DNA of 64,000 nucleotides from CAZAQK01 sp964535825 (GTDB lineage: Bacteria > Pseudomonadota > Alphaproteobacteria > Rickettsiales > SXRF01): assembly GCA_964535825.1 (NCBI GenBank), contig CAZHUC010000001.1, forward strand, positions 248,001-312,000. Direction: 5' to 3'. Shown here piece after piece: positions 1 through 8,295 of this stretch (its first letter is position 1; every line of letters begins with the position of its first letter). The notes under the pieces are model-generated. The model saw only the letters and a program-made list of their open reading frames with translations. It was not told the origin of the DNA and made no database searches. A program made the translations under genes and the position numbers.

Positions 1-594
1 CTTCATTTCTCAAGGAAATATACCGGCTATACCAAGCTGATGAATGGTGATTACGATGGCGATGCCAAGGGCGGCAAAGACCTGAAAACAATGTTCGACA
101 ATCTCCACACGCAGGCCACCAATATGCTCAGTGGTGACGGCAAGGATGTTTCCAAACCGCAACTGGCTGAACTTCATAAAGAGCTCGCGAAACTGGAGAA
201 TACCGTCGATAGCATGACGACCGATACGGTAAGCAGGCTCAAACAGACGAAATCAATTCCTGCCGGCACAGAAAACAATCCGGATAAATGGAAGAAGGAT
301 AATGTTCCTGGCTGGCTCTATGACCGTCTGCAGGAAATGAAAAAAGATGTGGTCGATATTCAGGGGATGCTTGGTAAGACACCATCGCTATCTCGCAAAG
401 CCGCATTTACAGGCAAGGTAGGCGCGCTCAATGTATCGAGAGATAATGTTAAGTTCGATGGTCTGGTTAATCCGGACAATATGCCTAAGCTCGCCGTCGC
501 TGATACCACAAGTTTACCGACCTCAGTAGAAACCGCTATTCCTGACATCGTAAAGTTCCTCAAAGGCAGATCGGGCGGGCAGGGCGCGGCTTAA
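1..594 (+). CDS. Unknown protein, 5' end cut by window edge
   Basis: The reading frame is open from base 1, so the gene probably begins outside the window; an internal ATG at 40 would give 184 residues. The visible 197 residues are hydrophilic, rich in Lys, Asp and Leu, and largely helical by composition, with no signal peptide or membrane segment. Near the C-terminus a segment with the pattern VNPDNMPKLAV resembles the NP-x-N-I motif that occurs twice in the 1006-residue protein at 12705-15725, so the two may share a module; this is inference from a short match. The last codons overlap the end of valS: both stop codons lie in the same TTAA at 591-594. No known family is recognised. Confidence 0.6.
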   Translation, partial: LHFSRKYTGYTKLMNGDYDGDAKGGKDLKTMFDNLHTQATNMLSGDGKDVSKPQLAELHKELAKLENTVDSMTTDTVSRLKQTKSIPAGTENNPDKWKKDNVPGWLYDRLQEMKKDVVDIQGMLGKTPSLSRKAAFTGKVGALNVSRDNVKFDGLVNPDNMPKLAVADTTSLPTSVETAIPDIVKFLKGRSGGQGAA

Positions 595-3251
595 GTGCCG
601 GTCTTTGCATCCTGCGGCGCAAGCTGTACATTAGCAGTGAACCATCCTTTATCCGACATATAGTTCAGGCCTTTATCATTGCTCTGCGTGATGCTTTCTG
701 CATTGCCCGCAGCTTTCAGGTCAGCCATTACGGATTCCACCTGCTTCCACACGATACCCTCACCGAGTATATGCACTTCCACAGACTCCACAGGGAATTT
801 GATGGATACAGAGGCTTCCGACTTCGCCTTGCGGATAACGTTTAGAATATCAACACATGCCATACCAGATTTTTCTGCTGTGGCATCATATGGGTAATTC
901 GTAGCCAGCGGCCAGTTGCCGCGGGCATGGACAGAGCCGGATTTCGCAAATTTATCATCAAAGATATAGCTGAAGAGTTCTTCCGTAACATGCGGCACGA
1001 ACGGCGCGAACAGGCGCAACAATCCATCAAGGCAGTGATAGATGGTGTAAAGAGCTGATTGCTGACCGGTCTGCTGGGTTTCGCCATAAGCGCGGGCTTT
1101 CACCAGCTCAAGGTAATTATCGCAGAAATCGTTCCAGAAGAAATCCTCGATTGCCACGCGCGCGTCGCAATATTCGAATTTCTTAAATTCCGCCGTAGCC
1201 TTGGCAATCGCCACATGCAGGCGGGAGAGAATCCACAAATCAAGTGCTTCAGTGATAATGCCATTTTTGGCATCTGTTGCTGCGGTGGAGGGTTTGCCTT
1301 CCAGCTTCGCGAGGTTCAGCGATGCGAAGTTGCTGGCATTCCACAGCTTGCCCACTAGCTTCTTGCCGATCTTTAGCAGGTCTTCAGAGAAGGCAGTATC
1401 CGAGCCAAGGCGTGAAGTAGACGCCCAGTAACGCACAGAATCTGTGCCCTTATCCTGAATCAGTTCCACGGGGGTCACCACGTTGCCTTTGGATTTGCTC
1501 ATCTTGGTTTTATCAGCGGCCAAGCACCAACCAGAGATCATGAGGTTCTTCCACGGAATGGAATTTTCATGCAGGTGCGCTTTTACGATGGTGTAGAATG
1601 CCCATGTGCGGATGATCTCATGCGCCTGCGGGCGGATATCCGCTGGGAAGAGTTTTGCATGGCGGTTCGCATCCAGCGTGAAATCTTTATTGATGCCTTT
1701 AGAGCTAAGCTGCGGACTGATGGAGGAAGTCGCCCATGTGTCCATCACATCATTATCAGGGAATAGTGCAACTAGTTTGCCTTCAGGATTAAGATGGATT
1801 TTCCCATGAAAATTTCCAGAAATTGTAAAACCATAATTTATGGTATCGGAATCAGGGATTTTTTTATACCCAGCAGGCGTATCAACTAGAGGATCTACTG
1901 GTAGTTGTTCTTGTGAAGCATAAACGATTTTAAGTGGCTTATCATCCATTGGATCGATGTTCATCTCGTACCAGACAGGGAACGGTACGCCGAAGAAACG
2001 CTGGCGGGAAATACACCAGTCTTCCTTTAGGCCTTCGATCCACTGGTTAAGGCGAATGCGCATGTATTCAGGATTCCAGTTGCACTCTGCACCTTTGGCA
2101 AGCAGGGCTTCTTTCTTATCCATGATGCGCACGAACCACTGGTGCGTGGGGATGATTTCAATGGGTGTGCCGGAACGCTCAGCGCATTTCACCGTATGCA
2201 CCATCTGCGTCTGTTTCAGCAGCTTGCCTGCTTCTTGTAACAGCTCGATGGTTTTGGTATTCGCCTGTTTAGGCTTGAGGCCTTGTAATTCTTGGATTCC
2301 AACTGCAGCACCTTTTTCAAACGACGTAACATAAAGAGTATTCTCAAAATCTAATTTTCCTTGCTGTGTTAGTAGTGCTCTGAGCGGCAGCTTAAACTTT
2401 CTCCACCACTCCTTATCCGTGTCATCACCGAAGGTGCAGCACATCACGATGCCGGTGCCTTTTTCGCGCTCCACGGCTTCGTCGGCGATCATTGGCACTT
2501 TTACGCCAAATAGCGGCGTGATGGCATGCTTACCTTTATATTTTGCCGCATTCGGGTCTTCCGGATGATACATCACCGCCACGCACGCACCGAGCAATTC
2601 AGGGCGGGTTGTCATGATAACAAGTGGTGAGCCATCTTCCAGCGTGAACTCTATTTCGTTCATTGTACCGGGTAGTTCTTTGTTCTCAACTTCTGCCTGC
2701 GCGATGGCGGTCTGGTCCACCCAGTCCCAATAGGTCGGGCGGAAATCGCGGTAGGCTTCGCCTTTTTTCAAAAGGTCGAGGAACGAGGCCTGTGAGAGTT
2801 TTTGCACATCATCATTGATGGTCTGGTATTCCTGACGCCAGTCCACTGAAAGCGCCGTGCTTTTGAACAGGCGGCGGAATTCATTTTCCGCATCCACCAC
2901 CACTTCGCGGCACATGGCCACGAAATCGGCGCGTGGCATGGAATTTCCGCGCACCTTCTTTTCTTTTTCCACCAGTCGCTCGGTCGGCAGGCCGTTATCA
3001 TCAAAGCCCATTGGGTAAAACACGTCCTTGCCCGCCATGCGCTGAAAGCGCGCCACGAAATCCGCCTGTGTGTAGCTGAAGATGTGCCCCATATGCAATA
3101 TGCCGGAAACGGTGGGAGGCGGGGTATCGATAACGAAGGTCTGTGCGCGTGGGAGATCATTCTTCCAGTGATAGACATCGCTCTTGTCCCATGTCTGCTG
3201 CCAGCGGGTTTCTGCTTCTTTGTGGTCGTATTGCTTGGGTAGTGGTTTCAT
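591..3251 (-). CDS. valS: Valyl-tRNA synthetase, short Rickettsia/archaeal type
   Basis: Charges tRNA-Val with valine in the cytoplasm; class I synthetase. The HIGH signature reads HMGH at residues 53-56 and the KMSKS loop is exact at 583-587. Between them lies the large CP1 editing domain, with motifs such as TTRPELL and GTGIVMCCTFGD. The C-terminus ends after the anticodon-binding helical domain without the long coiled-coil arm of ordinary bacterial ValRS. Segments such as DTPPPTVSG and FDDNGLPTERLVEK match the Rickettsia-type enzyme, which is known to group with archaeal ValRS. The 886-residue length fits that type. The ATG at 3249-3251 follows the membrane-protein pair on the same strand by 6 bp, so it is probably co-transcribed with it. 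Confidence 0.96.
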   Translation of the reverse strand: MKPLPKQYDHKEAETRWQQTWDKSDVYHWKNDLPRAQTFVIDTPPPTVSGILHMGHIFSYTQADFVARFQRMAGKDVFYPMGFDDNGLPTERLVEKEKKVRGNSMPRADFVAMCREVVVDAENEFRRLFKSTALSVDWRQEYQTINDDVQKLSQASFLDLLKKGEAYRDFRPTYWDWVDQTAIAQAEVENKELPGTMNEIEFTLEDGSPLVIMTTRPELLGACVAVMYHPEDPNAAKYKGKHAITPLFGVKVPMIADEAVEREKGTGIVMCCTFGDDTDKEWWRKFKLPLRALLTQQGKLDFENTLYVTSFEKGAAVGIQELQGLKPKQANTKTIELLQEAGKLLKQTQMVHTVKCAERSGTPIEIIPTHQWFVRIMDKKEALLAKGAECNWNPEYMRIRLNQWIEGLKEDWCISRQRFFGVPFPVWYEMNIDPMDDKPLKIVYASQEQLPVDPLVDTPAGYKKIPDSDTINYGFTISGNFHGKIHLNPEGKLVALFPDNDVMDTWATSSISPQLSSKGINKDFTLDANRHAKLFPADIRPQAHEIIRTWAFYTIVKAHLHENSIPWKNLMISGWCLAADKTKMSKSKGNVVTPVELIQDKGTDSVRYWASTSRLGSDTAFSEDLLKIGKKLVGKLWNASNFASLNLAKLEGKPSTAATDAKNGIITEALDLWILSRLHVAIAKATAEFKKFEYCDARVAIEDFFWNDFCDNYLELVKARAYGETQQTGQQSALYTIYHCLDGLLRLFAPFVPHVTEELFSYIFDDKFAKSGSVHARGNWPLATNYPYDATAEKSGMACVDILNVIRKAKSEASVSIKFPVESVEVHILGEGIVWKQVESVMADLKAAGNAESITQSNDKGLNYMSDKGWFTANVQLAPQDAKTGT

Positions 3252-3257
3252 GGTCTC

Positions 3258-4205
3258 TTATTTCTTGAAATATTTTTGTTTGATCTTCCAGCCGCCGGTG
3301 CTGATGGCAAAGAACAGCCCGCCGATGACGATAAGGGTGATCGGCCAGCCGATCGATTGCACAAAATGCTGCGCAGTGAAGTAGCCGATATAGGAAAGCA
3401 TGGCCAGCACGCCAACCACCAGCAGCACCGTGCTTTGCACCAGTACGCTGAGATACACGGTAAAGCCTGTTGCCGCGAGATAGAGAATTTCAAGTGGTGT
3501 ACGCTCCACCCAGTCAAATAAATTGAATAGGAAGAGGGCAGAGCCAATGAAATACCAAAGCCCTGCCGTGCGGTGATAGGGGGTCTTGCTGATGGTATAC
3601 GCGACGCACAGCAAGCTGATACCAAGCGTAAGGCCGGTATAGACATTCGGAATATCGATCAGGTCCATCAATACGCCAGTGAATATCGCGCCGTAAGCAA
3701 CCGTGAAGAACAGCAATATCCAGTGTTTCAACGCCCGGAAAGTGAAGAATTGTTGTAAGCCGATGACACCGAACACGAACATTACAGCGTAATGTGGATC
3801 GGTATTTGAGTTGAACCATTCATCAATGGCAACAAAAAGACCCGCGGGCTGTAGCAATGCAGCTATCAGTAGCAGCGGGGCGACCATTCTTGAGTGCTGT
3901 GTCTTATCCTTCATGGCGATAACACCCAGTATGTAGCAGGCAAAGCCGCTGCCAAAGGTCACCAGTACGCGTGTGAAGCTATTCATCTCTGGCCAGAACA
4001 TGGCGATGTATGTGCCGATACCTGCAAGGACGAACACACCGCCGAGATAACCAAATACGCGGGTGACGACATTACCCACATTTTTTGGGCTCTTATCAGC
4101 CATAGGCATGAGGCCTGCAGAAATTTCTTCCGCGCATACATCAAACGCCCTGGCAAGGCGGATGATCTCACTGATGGCTTCCTGTTTGGTTGCTGGCTGG
4201 TTCAT
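3258..4205 (-). CDS. Polytopic membrane protein, DUF2157-like
   Basis: A 315-residue protein with a soluble N-terminal stretch of about 45 residues followed by roughly nine or ten hydrophobic segments, ending in a Lys-rich tail (KIKQKYFKK). The short cytoplasmic N-terminus followed by a run of helices resembles the DUF2157 family of predicted membrane proteins, but I cannot confirm this from motifs. It lies 4 bp downstream of the 191-residue gene at 4210-4785 and 6 bp upstream of valS, so the three are probably one transcript. No substrate or catalytic residue is apparent. Function unknown. Confidence 0.75.
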   Translation of the reverse strand: MNQPATKQEAISEIIRLARAFDVCAEEISAGLMPMADKSPKNVGNVVTRVFGYLGGVFVLAGIGTYIAMFWPEMNSFTRVLVTFGSGFACYILGVIAMKDKTQHSRMVAPLLLIAALLQPAGLFVAIDEWFNSNTDPHYAVMFVFGVIGLQQFFTFRALKHWILLFFTVAYGAIFTGVLMDLIDIPNVYTGLTLGISLLCVAYTISKTPYHRTAGLWYFIGSALFLFNLFDWVERTPLEILYLAATGFTVYLSVLVQSTVLLVVGVLAMLSYIGYFTAQHFVQSIGWPITLIVIGGLFFAISTGGWKIKQKYFKK

Positions 4206-4209
4206 GGCG

Positions 4210-4785
4210 CTACTCCTTCACCCAACCGAGGAACTGGGCGTTATAGCCGTAATAGTCGCCTGATTTTGGGTGCAGCGGAATGCTGCGGCCATCTCTGGTA
4301 AGGAGTGGGCCATTGGTACGGTATGAGCCTCCGAGAAAGAGGCTGCCGATGTCACCGCCGCGATGCGAGCGGTATGCCTCGAACGTATAACCATCCGGCG
4401 CGGTGAGGTTGGTATCCAGCTTCAGGTCACTTACCTCGGCAATATGGAAATCCTGCCAATGGTCTGTGCCTGCATCTGGTGGATTGATATTTATCTGTTT
4501 CACCGTGCCGGTTCTGGCAGAATACAAATACAGGTTTTGTTTGTTATTGCTATACTGGTTGTTCTGCTTCCTATACTGCGCTTTGAGTTTGCCGCCGGAA
4601 ACACTGAGCGTCACATCCGCTATCGGCTTATCGGAATAGCTCTGTGTATAGAAGAGCACATCATGCCTAGGTGATTCTACAAACATGGCCGGTATAGCGC
4701 TGGCGATGGTAAACAGCACGATCAAAAGCACTGGCAGCCCGATACCTGCGGCAAGGGTCGGGTTTTGTTTCATCCATGCGAACAT
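4210..4785 (-). CDS. Unknown single-pass membrane protein
   Basis: A 191-residue protein with one N-terminal hydrophobic helix (about residues 11-34) followed by a beta-rich, probably extracytoplasmic domain with many Tyr, Asn and Gln residues. The C-terminal part carries the motif SGDYYGYN. Small single-pass partners of this sort often lie beside DUF2157-type membrane proteins, and here the polytopic gene starts 4 bp downstream, which suggests a two-protein membrane unit; that is inference. The asd gene ends 7 bp upstream on the same strand. No enzyme signature is visible. Confidence 0.7.
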   Translation of the reverse strand: MFAWMKQNPTLAAGIGLPVLLIVLFTIASAIPAMFVESPRHDVLFYTQSYSDKPIADVTLSVSGGKLKAQYRKQNNQYSNNKQNLYLYSARTGTVKQININPPDAGTDHWQDFHIAEVSDLKLDTNLTAPDGYTFEAYRSHRGGDIGSLFLGGSYRTNGPLLTRDGRSIPLHPKSGDYYGYNAQFLGWVKE

Positions 4786-4792
4786 AAATACC

Positions 4793-5827
4793 TCAGTTGG
4801 TTTTTTTAGGAGCTAGACCATAATTCTGGATAAGTTCTTCAGCGATCTGCACGGCATTGAGCGCAGCGCCCTTGCGCAGATTGTCGGAGACGATCCACAT
4901 GGCAAGGCCGTTCTTTACTGAAGGATCAGCGCGCAGGCGGGAGATGAATACACCATCTTCACCGGCGCATTCGATGGGGGTGCAATAGCCGGCATCCTTG
5001 CGCTCGTCATACATTACGATGCCATCGGATTCTTCGAGTATCTCGCGGGCTTCTTCCACTGAAAGTGGTTTCTCAAATTCAATATTCACCGATTCAGAGT
5101 GGCCAACGAACACCGGCACGCGCACACAAGTGGCGGCCACTTCAATGCTCTCATCCATGATCTTTTTGGTCTCATGGATCATTTTCCATTCTTCTTTGGT
5201 GTAACCGTCATCCATGAACACATCGATGTGTGGGATCACGTTAAATGCGATGCGCTTGGTGAATTTTGCCGGATCCATCTGGTTGTTCATGTAGATCTGC
5301 TTGGTCTGGTCGAATAGCTCGTCCATGCCCGCCTTACCCGCGCCGGAAACCGACTGGTAGGTGGAGACCACCACGCGTTTGATCTTCGCGATGTCGTGCA
5401 ACGGTTTCAATGCCACTACCATCTGCATGGTGGAGCAGTTCGGGTTCGCGATGATGTTGCGCACACGGAAGTTCTTCAGCGCATGTGCGTTCACTTCCGG
5501 TACAACCAGCGGAATATCTTTTTCCATGCGGAAGAGGGAGGTGTTATCGATCACCACGCAGCCAGCCGCAGCCGCTTTCGGCGCGAATTCCCTGGATACG
5601 CTTGAGCCAGCGGATGAAAGTGCAATATCGGTGTCTGAGAAATCATAATCATCGAGTGCGCGGATTTTCAGAATCTCTGTATCACCAAAGCTCACTTCTT
5701 TACCTACGGATGCTTTGGAGGCGAGCGCCACCACTTCACTGGCGGGGAAATTGCGCTCAGCAAGGATTTCAAGGATCTCGCGGCCAACATTACCCGTTGC
5801 GCCGACGACTGCGACTTTGTAACTCAT
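4793..5827 (-). CDS. asd: Aspartate-semialdehyde dehydrogenase
   Basis: Reduces aspartyl phosphate to aspartate semialdehyde with NADPH, the branch point to lysine/diaminopimelate, methionine and threonine. The N-terminal nucleotide-binding motif is GATGNVG (residues 9-15). The catalytic cysteine is C131 in NPNCSTMQ. The 344-residue length is normal. It lies between leuB and the membrane pair on the same strand, with an 81-bp gap to leuB, an arrangement common in alphaproteobacteria. ATG start at 5825-5827. Confidence 0.96.
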   Translation of the reverse strand: MSYKVAVVGATGNVGREILEILAERNFPASEVVALASKASVGKEVSFGDTEILKIRALDDYDFSDTDIALSSAGSSVSREFAPKAAAAGCVVIDNTSLFRMEKDIPLVVPEVNAHALKNFRVRNIIANPNCSTMQMVVALKPLHDIAKIKRVVVSTYQSVSGAGKAGMDELFDQTKQIYMNNQMDPAKFTKRIAFNVIPHIDVFMDDGYTKEEWKMIHETKKIMDESIEVAATCVRVPVFVGHSESVNIEFEKPLSVEEAREILEESDGIVMYDERKDAGYCTPIECAGEDGVFISRLRADPSVKNGLAMWIVSDNLRKGAALNAVQIAEELIQNYGLAPKKTN

Positions 5828-5908
5828 TGTTTTGCTTTCTTTATTTTATGTATAGGCCCATTTCTGGGGCGCATAAAATAGCATTTTTACGCGATAAATC
5901 CAGCAATT

Positions 5909-7015
5909 TCAGGCCGCTTTTGCGACTTTCTCGGCCAGTTTCTTGAGGATCGCATCGCCCATTTCATTGGTGGAAACGCGCTTCATGCCATCCTGCATAA
6001 TGTCTGCGGTGCGCAGGCCATCGGCAAGTACGGCTTTCACCGCCGCTTCCAGCCTGTCCGCTTCCGTTTTCATATCAAATGAATAACGCAGCATCATGGC
6101 GAAGGAAAGGATGGTGGCAATAGGATTTGCCATATTCTTACCCGCAATATCCGGCGCAGAGCCATGCACCGGCTCATATACGCCCGGTGTACCCGGATTA
6201 CCCAGCGATGCGGAAGGCAACATACCCAACGAGCCGGTGAGCATGGAGGCGATATCAGACAAGATATCACCGAACATGTTGGTGGTGACCATCACGTCGA
6301 ATTGTTTAGGGTTGCGCACCAGCTGCATAGCCGCGTTATCGACATACATGTGGGTGAGTTCGATATTCAGGTAATCTTCTGCATGCACTTTCTTCACTTC
6401 TTCGCGCCACATCTCGGTGCATTCAAGCACGTTGGCCTTATCGACGGAGCACACACGGCCATTACGTTTAGCCGCAAGGTCGAACGCTACATGGGCAATG
6501 CGGTGCACTTCAGGGCTGGTGTATACTTCAGTGTTGAAACCGCGGCGTGTGCCATCGGCCAAGGTTTCCACCCCACGCGGCTGGCCAAAATAAATACCCC
6601 CCGTGAGTTCCCGCACGATCATGATATCAAGACCCGCCACCACTTCATGCTTCAATGTGGAGGCATCCGCCAACTCATCAAAGCAAATGGCAGGGCGGAG
6701 GTTGGCGAAAAGTTCCAGTTCCTTACGCAGGCCAAGCAGGCCTTTTTCAGGGCGTGAAGCAATAGGGAGCGATTCCCATTTAGGACCACCCACCGCACCA
6801 AGCAGAATAGCATCGGCCTTTTTGGCGGCTGCCAAGGTTTCATCAGGGAAGGGCGTGCCCACTGCGTCATACGCCGAGCCGCCGATATGTGCGGTGCTGG
6901 TGGTGAATTTCACTGTGCCGTTGGCGCTGAGCCAATCGATGATCTTTGCCGTTTCTTTAACAACTTCTGGCCCAATGCCATCGCCGGGGAGGAGGAGGAT
7001 GTGTTTAGTGGTCAT
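5909..7015 (-). CDS. leuB: 3-isopropylmalate dehydrogenase
   Basis: Oxidises and decarboxylates 3-isopropylmalate to 2-oxoisocaproate with NAD+, the third step of the leucine branch. Signatures are GDGIGPEV near the N-terminus, the substrate-loop pattern RELTGGIYFG, and EPVHGSAPDIAGK near the C-terminus, as expected for the isocitrate/isopropylmalate dehydrogenase family. Length 368 residues. Its start overlaps the 3' end of the small cation-transporter gene by 11 bp, so the order leuC-leuD-transporter-leuB-asd reads as one minus-strand operon with a transporter inserted between leuD and leuB. Confidence 0.97.
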   Translation of the reverse strand: MTTKHILLLPGDGIGPEVVKETAKIIDWLSANGTVKFTTSTAHIGGSAYDAVGTPFPDETLAAAKKADAILLGAVGGPKWESLPIASRPEKGLLGLRKELELFANLRPAICFDELADASTLKHEVVAGLDIMIVRELTGGIYFGQPRGVETLADGTRRGFNTEVYTSPEVHRIAHVAFDLAAKRNGRVCSVDKANVLECTEMWREEVKKVHAEDYLNIELTHMYVDNAAMQLVRNPKQFDVMVTTNMFGDILSDIASMLTGSLGMLPSASLGNPGTPGVYEPVHGSAPDIAGKNMANPIATILSFAMMLRYSFDMKTEADRLEAAVKAVLADGLRTADIMQDGMKRVSTNEMGDAILKKLAEKVAKAA

Positions 7016-7613
7016 GACGTAATTCTTCTTTTGCCTGTTTGATGATTTTTAACGCGGACGTGCCCGCAAGTCCAGCGATTACAAGGGCTGCAAGCAGGTC
7101 TGGCCATAGGCTTTTTGTGGTATAAACCAGCCCGGCAGCGATGATAATGAGGATGTTGCCAATGGCATCATTGCGGCTGCACAGCCAGATGGACTGCATG
7201 TTGCTGTCTTTGCCGCGCGTCCGGAAAAGCAATATGGTGCACACCACGTTGATGAACAATGCCAACGCCCCCACCCAGCCCATGGTGAGGTGGTTCGGCA
7301 GGCAGTTATCGATGATATTGTGCACCGCTTGCATAAGCACGATACTGGCCACACCGATCATGCAATAGGCTTTTACCAGTGCAGCCTTGGCGCGCAGGTG
7401 CAGGGCCTTATGCATGACATACAAGGTGATGGCATAGCTGAAGGAGTCGCTCAGGAAATCAATAGAGTCCGCGATGAGCGAGCTGGAATCCGCATCGATC
7501 CCCTGAAATATCTCCATTAGGAACATACCGAAATTCAGGACAAGCACGATCCATATCACGCGCTTGCTGGCACTTAGGTCATGGTCGTGGGAGTGGTCGT
7601 GGTGTGTGTGCAT
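7005..7613 (-). CDS. Small cation diffusion facilitator-like transporter
   Basis: An integral membrane protein of about 203 residues with six hydrophobic segments and a His/Asp-rich N-terminus (HTHHDHSHDHD), typical of zinc/cadmium-type CDF exporters. A DSIDFLSD motif in the second helix supplies the Asp pair usual for metal coordination; the equivalent motif in the fifth helix is SRNDAIGN, only partly canonical. It lacks the C-terminal cytoplasmic domain of full-length CDF proteins. A longer frame opens at a TTG at 7685, but its first 24 codons translate the palindromic repeat at 7614-7690. I therefore chose the ATG at 7611-7613, immediately after the repeat. Substrate is inferred only. Confidence 0.82.
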   Translation of the reverse strand: MHTHHDHSHDHDLSASKRVIWIVLVLNFGMFLMEIFQGIDADSSSLIADSIDFLSDSFSYAITLYVMHKALHLRAKAALVKAYCMIGVASIVLMQAVHNIIDNCLPNHLTMGWVGALALFINVVCTILLFRTRGKDSNMQSIWLCSRNDAIGNILIIIAAGLVYTTKSLWPDLLAALVIAGLAGTSALKIIKQAKEELRHDH

Positions 7614-7690
7614 CGTCATTGCGAGCGTAGCGAAGCAATCCATCTTCCTAAGAGTGGATTGCTTCGTCGCATATGCTCCTCGCAATGACG
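7614..7690. repeat. GTCAT-ended palindromic element, copy 1
   Basis: A 77-bp imperfect palindrome. The outer ends CGTCATTGCGAG and CTCGCAATGACG are exact reverse complements, and the inner arms CGAAGCAATCCA and TGGATTGCTTCG are too, so the strand can fold into a long two-part hairpin. It lies between leuD and the CDF transporter and reads in frame into the transporter from a TTG codon, giving a spurious 24-residue extension. Elements with this CGTCATTGCGAG...GAAGCAATCC pattern are dispersed in many bacterial genomes, including relatives of Rickettsia. Confidence 0.85.
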
Positions 7691-7692
7691 TG

Positions 7693-8295
7693 TTAAGCAG
7701 CTAACCATGGTGTGCGTTCTTTTTGTTTTTTCTCATATGCAGAGATATCGTTCAGCTTTTCCAGCGTCAGGCCAATATCATCCAGCCCGTTCATCAGGCA
7801 GTGCTTGCGGAAGGGCTCAACATTGAAGCCAAAACTTTCATTGCCAGCGGTAACAGTTTGCTTTTCCAGATCAACGCTAACAGGCAACCCATTTTTTGCA
7901 TACCCCATTAAGGTATCTACTTGTTCTTTATGTAATACAACAGGAAGGATGCCGTTCTTGAAGCAATTGTTGAAGAAAATATCCGCGAATGACGGCGCGA
8001 TCACGCAACGAATTCCGAAGTCCAGAAGTGCCCATGGCGCATGCTCGCGGCTGGAGCCGCAACCGAAATTTATACCCGACACCAGTATCTGTGCTTTGTC
8101 AAAAGGTGCTTTGTGCAGGATGAAATCTTCGATCTTTTTGCCATCCACCGTATAGCGCATTTCGTAAAACAGCCCATCCTTCAAACCGGTGCGTTTGATA
8201 GTGGTGAGGAACTGCTTGGGGATGATCGCATCCGTATCGACATTCTCGATGGGTAACGGTGCGGCAACGGAAGTGAGTGTTTTAAAAGCTTTCAT
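7693..8295 (-). CDS. leuD: 3-isopropylmalate dehydratase small subunit
   Basis: Small (swivel-domain) subunit of isopropylmalate isomerase, which converts 2-isopropylmalate to 3-isopropylmalate together with LeuC. Diagnostic segments are NVDTDAIIPKQFL near residues 18-30 and GCGSSREHAPWAL in the middle. Length 200 residues. The start ATG overlaps the end of leuC by 4 bp, implying translational coupling of the two subunits. Copy 1 of the palindromic element follows immediately after its stop codon. Confidence 0.97.
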   Translation of the reverse strand: MKAFKTLTSVAAPLPIENVDTDAIIPKQFLTTIKRTGLKDGLFYEMRYTVDGKKIEDFILHKAPFDKAQILVSGINFGCGSSREHAPWALLDFGIRCVIAPSFADIFFNNCFKNGILPVVLHKEQVDTLMGYAKNGLPVSVDLEKQTVTAGNESFGFNVEPFRKHCLMNGLDDIGLTLEKLNDISAYEKKQKERTPWLAA

